From: Stentor roeselii
Taxonomy: Eukaryota; Ciliophora; Heterotrichea; Heterotrichida; Stentoridae
Reading direction: 5' to 3'
Length of the DNA stretch: 64,000 nt
Assembly: GCA_006503475.1 (NCBI GenBank)
Contig: RSEH01000109.1
Location: forward strand, 84,724-148,723
In this document: piece after piece, positions 62,421 to 64,000 of the stretch
How positions within the stretch are numbered: position 1 is the first letter of the stretch
How the letters are laid out: each line of letters begins with the position of its first letter
Position numbers and translations under genes: made by a program
Notes under the pieces: generated by a model
What the model was told of the DNA's origin: nothing
Seen by the model: only the letters and a program-made list of their open reading frames with translations
Databases searched by the model: none

Positions 62421-64000
62421 ATAAGATTATAAATCATTAGATAGTTTAATCATTTGAAAATAAGAATTAAATGAATTGATGCCGATGGAAATTATCTAAG
62501 TCTTTTAGCTTTAATAATTTTTCTATATAAATAAACTCACAAGAATATTATCCAGAAAATAATTTTTTTAACATTTACTTCGATTTGATAGAACTGTTGT
62601 TATTGTTAACAAAAATTAAATAGAATTTGATGGTATTCATATATCACATTTAAATTCTTGATAGTATTTATTCAGCTCGCTTGAAAAGGTGTCTACTAGT
62701 TTAAGAAGATTTATCTTGATAATGATATAATATTAATTGGTTTGTTATTGAAATGAGAATTTATTTGAGTATTAATCTCGATTTTAACATTTTTGGTCGG
62801 TTTTTGATAATTTTAACACTGATAAAAATATCAAAATCTATAAATCCATACATTATGATAACTCGATTATTGATAATTGATTAAATGTTGTTTGGTCTTT
62901 AGAAAATTTTGAAATCTCATCAATTAAAGGAAATAAATGATAGTAATTAAAAAATTATTGAGTAATAATATTTAATACTCGAAATATCATAGAATTTGAA
63001 GTTGATAGTATTAATTGTTTTTGGCTTAGGTACTATAATCAAATTCAGAGTAACAAAAAATAAGATAAAAAAATAGCATTAGATTAAATTTTGGTTTTCT
63101 TGATATATAAATATTCATACTCAAAATGTATATATTAATATATTTCTTCATATAAATGCATGTTTTCTTATAATCTTAAAAATTTATATTTTTAGTTAAT
63201 AATTAAAGTAATATAAGATAAAGTCTTTATAGATCATTTAATGATTTAATTAATGTGTTTTAAGGATGAAAAAATTAGCAGACTATTTAAAGAAAATTCT
63301 ATAAATTACTTCATATTAAAAAAATCTTAAGTAAAATTATACCTATAATATGAATTTTACAATAATAAAAATCAGTTACCAATTTACAATTCAATGAAAT
63401 ATCTATTCATCAAAGGATATTAACAGGAGAGGACCTGCTAACCTACTTGCTACCTTAATGAAAAGATAATTTTCTATTCTCATTATTCAAATGAGAAATT
63501 TAACAAGAATACATGAAAGTAGAAATCATTATAGTAAAATTAACAAAATAATCACCTCAAACAAGAGTGTTCTTGAAGAATAAACAGAAGCCTAGATTTA
63601 AAAATAAAATAAGTCAAAAATATTAACAGCCAAGGTAATCTTACTATTAAAATTTAAAAATAAATATAAGAAAAGAAAATGAAGTGATAAACTGACAGCT
63701 GATGTAAGCAGTAATCGAATATTGTATGAGGGTTGATAAGCAAAAAATACAAAACCTGATTCAAAGAATTAACTATATAAATTGCAAAATTAATAGATTA
63801 ATAATGCAACCAACACAACGAGAATAAATATATTGGATACTCTATAATGCCATAATCTTAAATGAAAACACAAAGATTAATTAACAAAAACACTAAAATA
63901 TAAATACTTTAGTATTTATAATAGAAATATACCAGGTAGTAGTTCTATTAACATATAAAACATTGAGATAACAGTTCAAAGAGTCAAAACAAATTAGAAT
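62421..64000. other. AT-rich region without recognised genes
   Basis: 1.6 kb of very AT-rich sequence to the window end. No open frame of convincing composition, no 15-nt intron context, no telomeric repeat and no RNA gene. A slightly GC-richer patch lies near 63420-63465, which I cannot interpret. Confidence 0.5.

Noticed and set aside
1-64000. Use of a reassigned genetic code (TGA as Trp, or TAA/TAG as Gln)
   Set aside because: All three stops end well-supported genes (TGA at 1591 and 4184, TAG at 17774, TAA at 46755). No in-frame TGA/TAA/TAG is needed inside any recognised domain once 15-nt introns are removed.
62421-64000. Telomeric repeats or tRNA genes at the right end
   Set aside because: No tandem C/A- or G/T-rich telomere-like units and no tRNA B-box (GGTTCGANTCC-like) were seen when reading both strands.

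Overview
The window looks like macronuclear DNA of a heterotrich ciliate, most likely Stentor or a close relative. Three things point there: genes are packed almost end to end; TAA, TAG and TGA all act as stops and tryptophan is TGG (standard code); and every intron that can be placed from a broken frame is exactly 15 nt long with an adenine at position 10. Uniform 15-16 nt introns are an established hallmark of Stentor coeruleus. I count 44 protein genes, one of them partial at the left edge. I recognise no rRNA, tRNA, CRISPR array, transposon or telomere.

Layout. 1-5.9 kb: a partial gene, a zinc-finger protein, a HEAT-repeat protein with three introns, two small minus-strand genes that overlap by 4 nt, and a short-chain dehydrogenase. 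6-18.7 kb: a syntaxin-16-like SNARE, then an eight-gene minus-strand tandem run (15561 down to 8990: two unknowns, ankyrin, CAMK-like kinase, DnaJ, LYR protein, coiled-coil proteins), then LRRC56, a small RNase-K-like membrane protein, a basic protein and an oxoglutarate-carrier-like protein. 19.4-41.5 kb: a membrane RING E3 ligase, a B-box/Kelch protein, a catalytically dead GH31 glucosidase homologue, a kinesin-12-like motor, exocyst Sec15, TAF9, a DUF229 sulfatase-fold protein, a CDPK-type pseudokinase and a Ser-rich protein with a CaaX end. 41.6-59.5 kb: a 1701-residue repeat protein, a SHIPPO protein, a kinesin-14 with a NudE-like tail, VPS8, an active CDPK, ribosomal protein L10, a large coiled-coil protein and a small-Tim-like protein. 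59.5-64 kb is gene-poor and AT-rich, with one seven-helix receptor.

Many genes fit cilia, cortex and membrane traffic, as expected for a giant ciliated cell: LRRC56 and SHIPPO (axoneme), two kinesins, many coiled-coil proteins, and syntaxin, Sec15 and VPS8. The most unusual points are: start codons of divergent genes only 7, 12 and 18 bp apart; an intron with an AAG acceptor; a stop-free 15-nt intron candidate; a possible kinase-DnaJ splice fusion; the NudE-kinesin-14 architecture; two pseudoenzymes; and alternating blocks of C-rich and G-rich synonymous codons inside genes.
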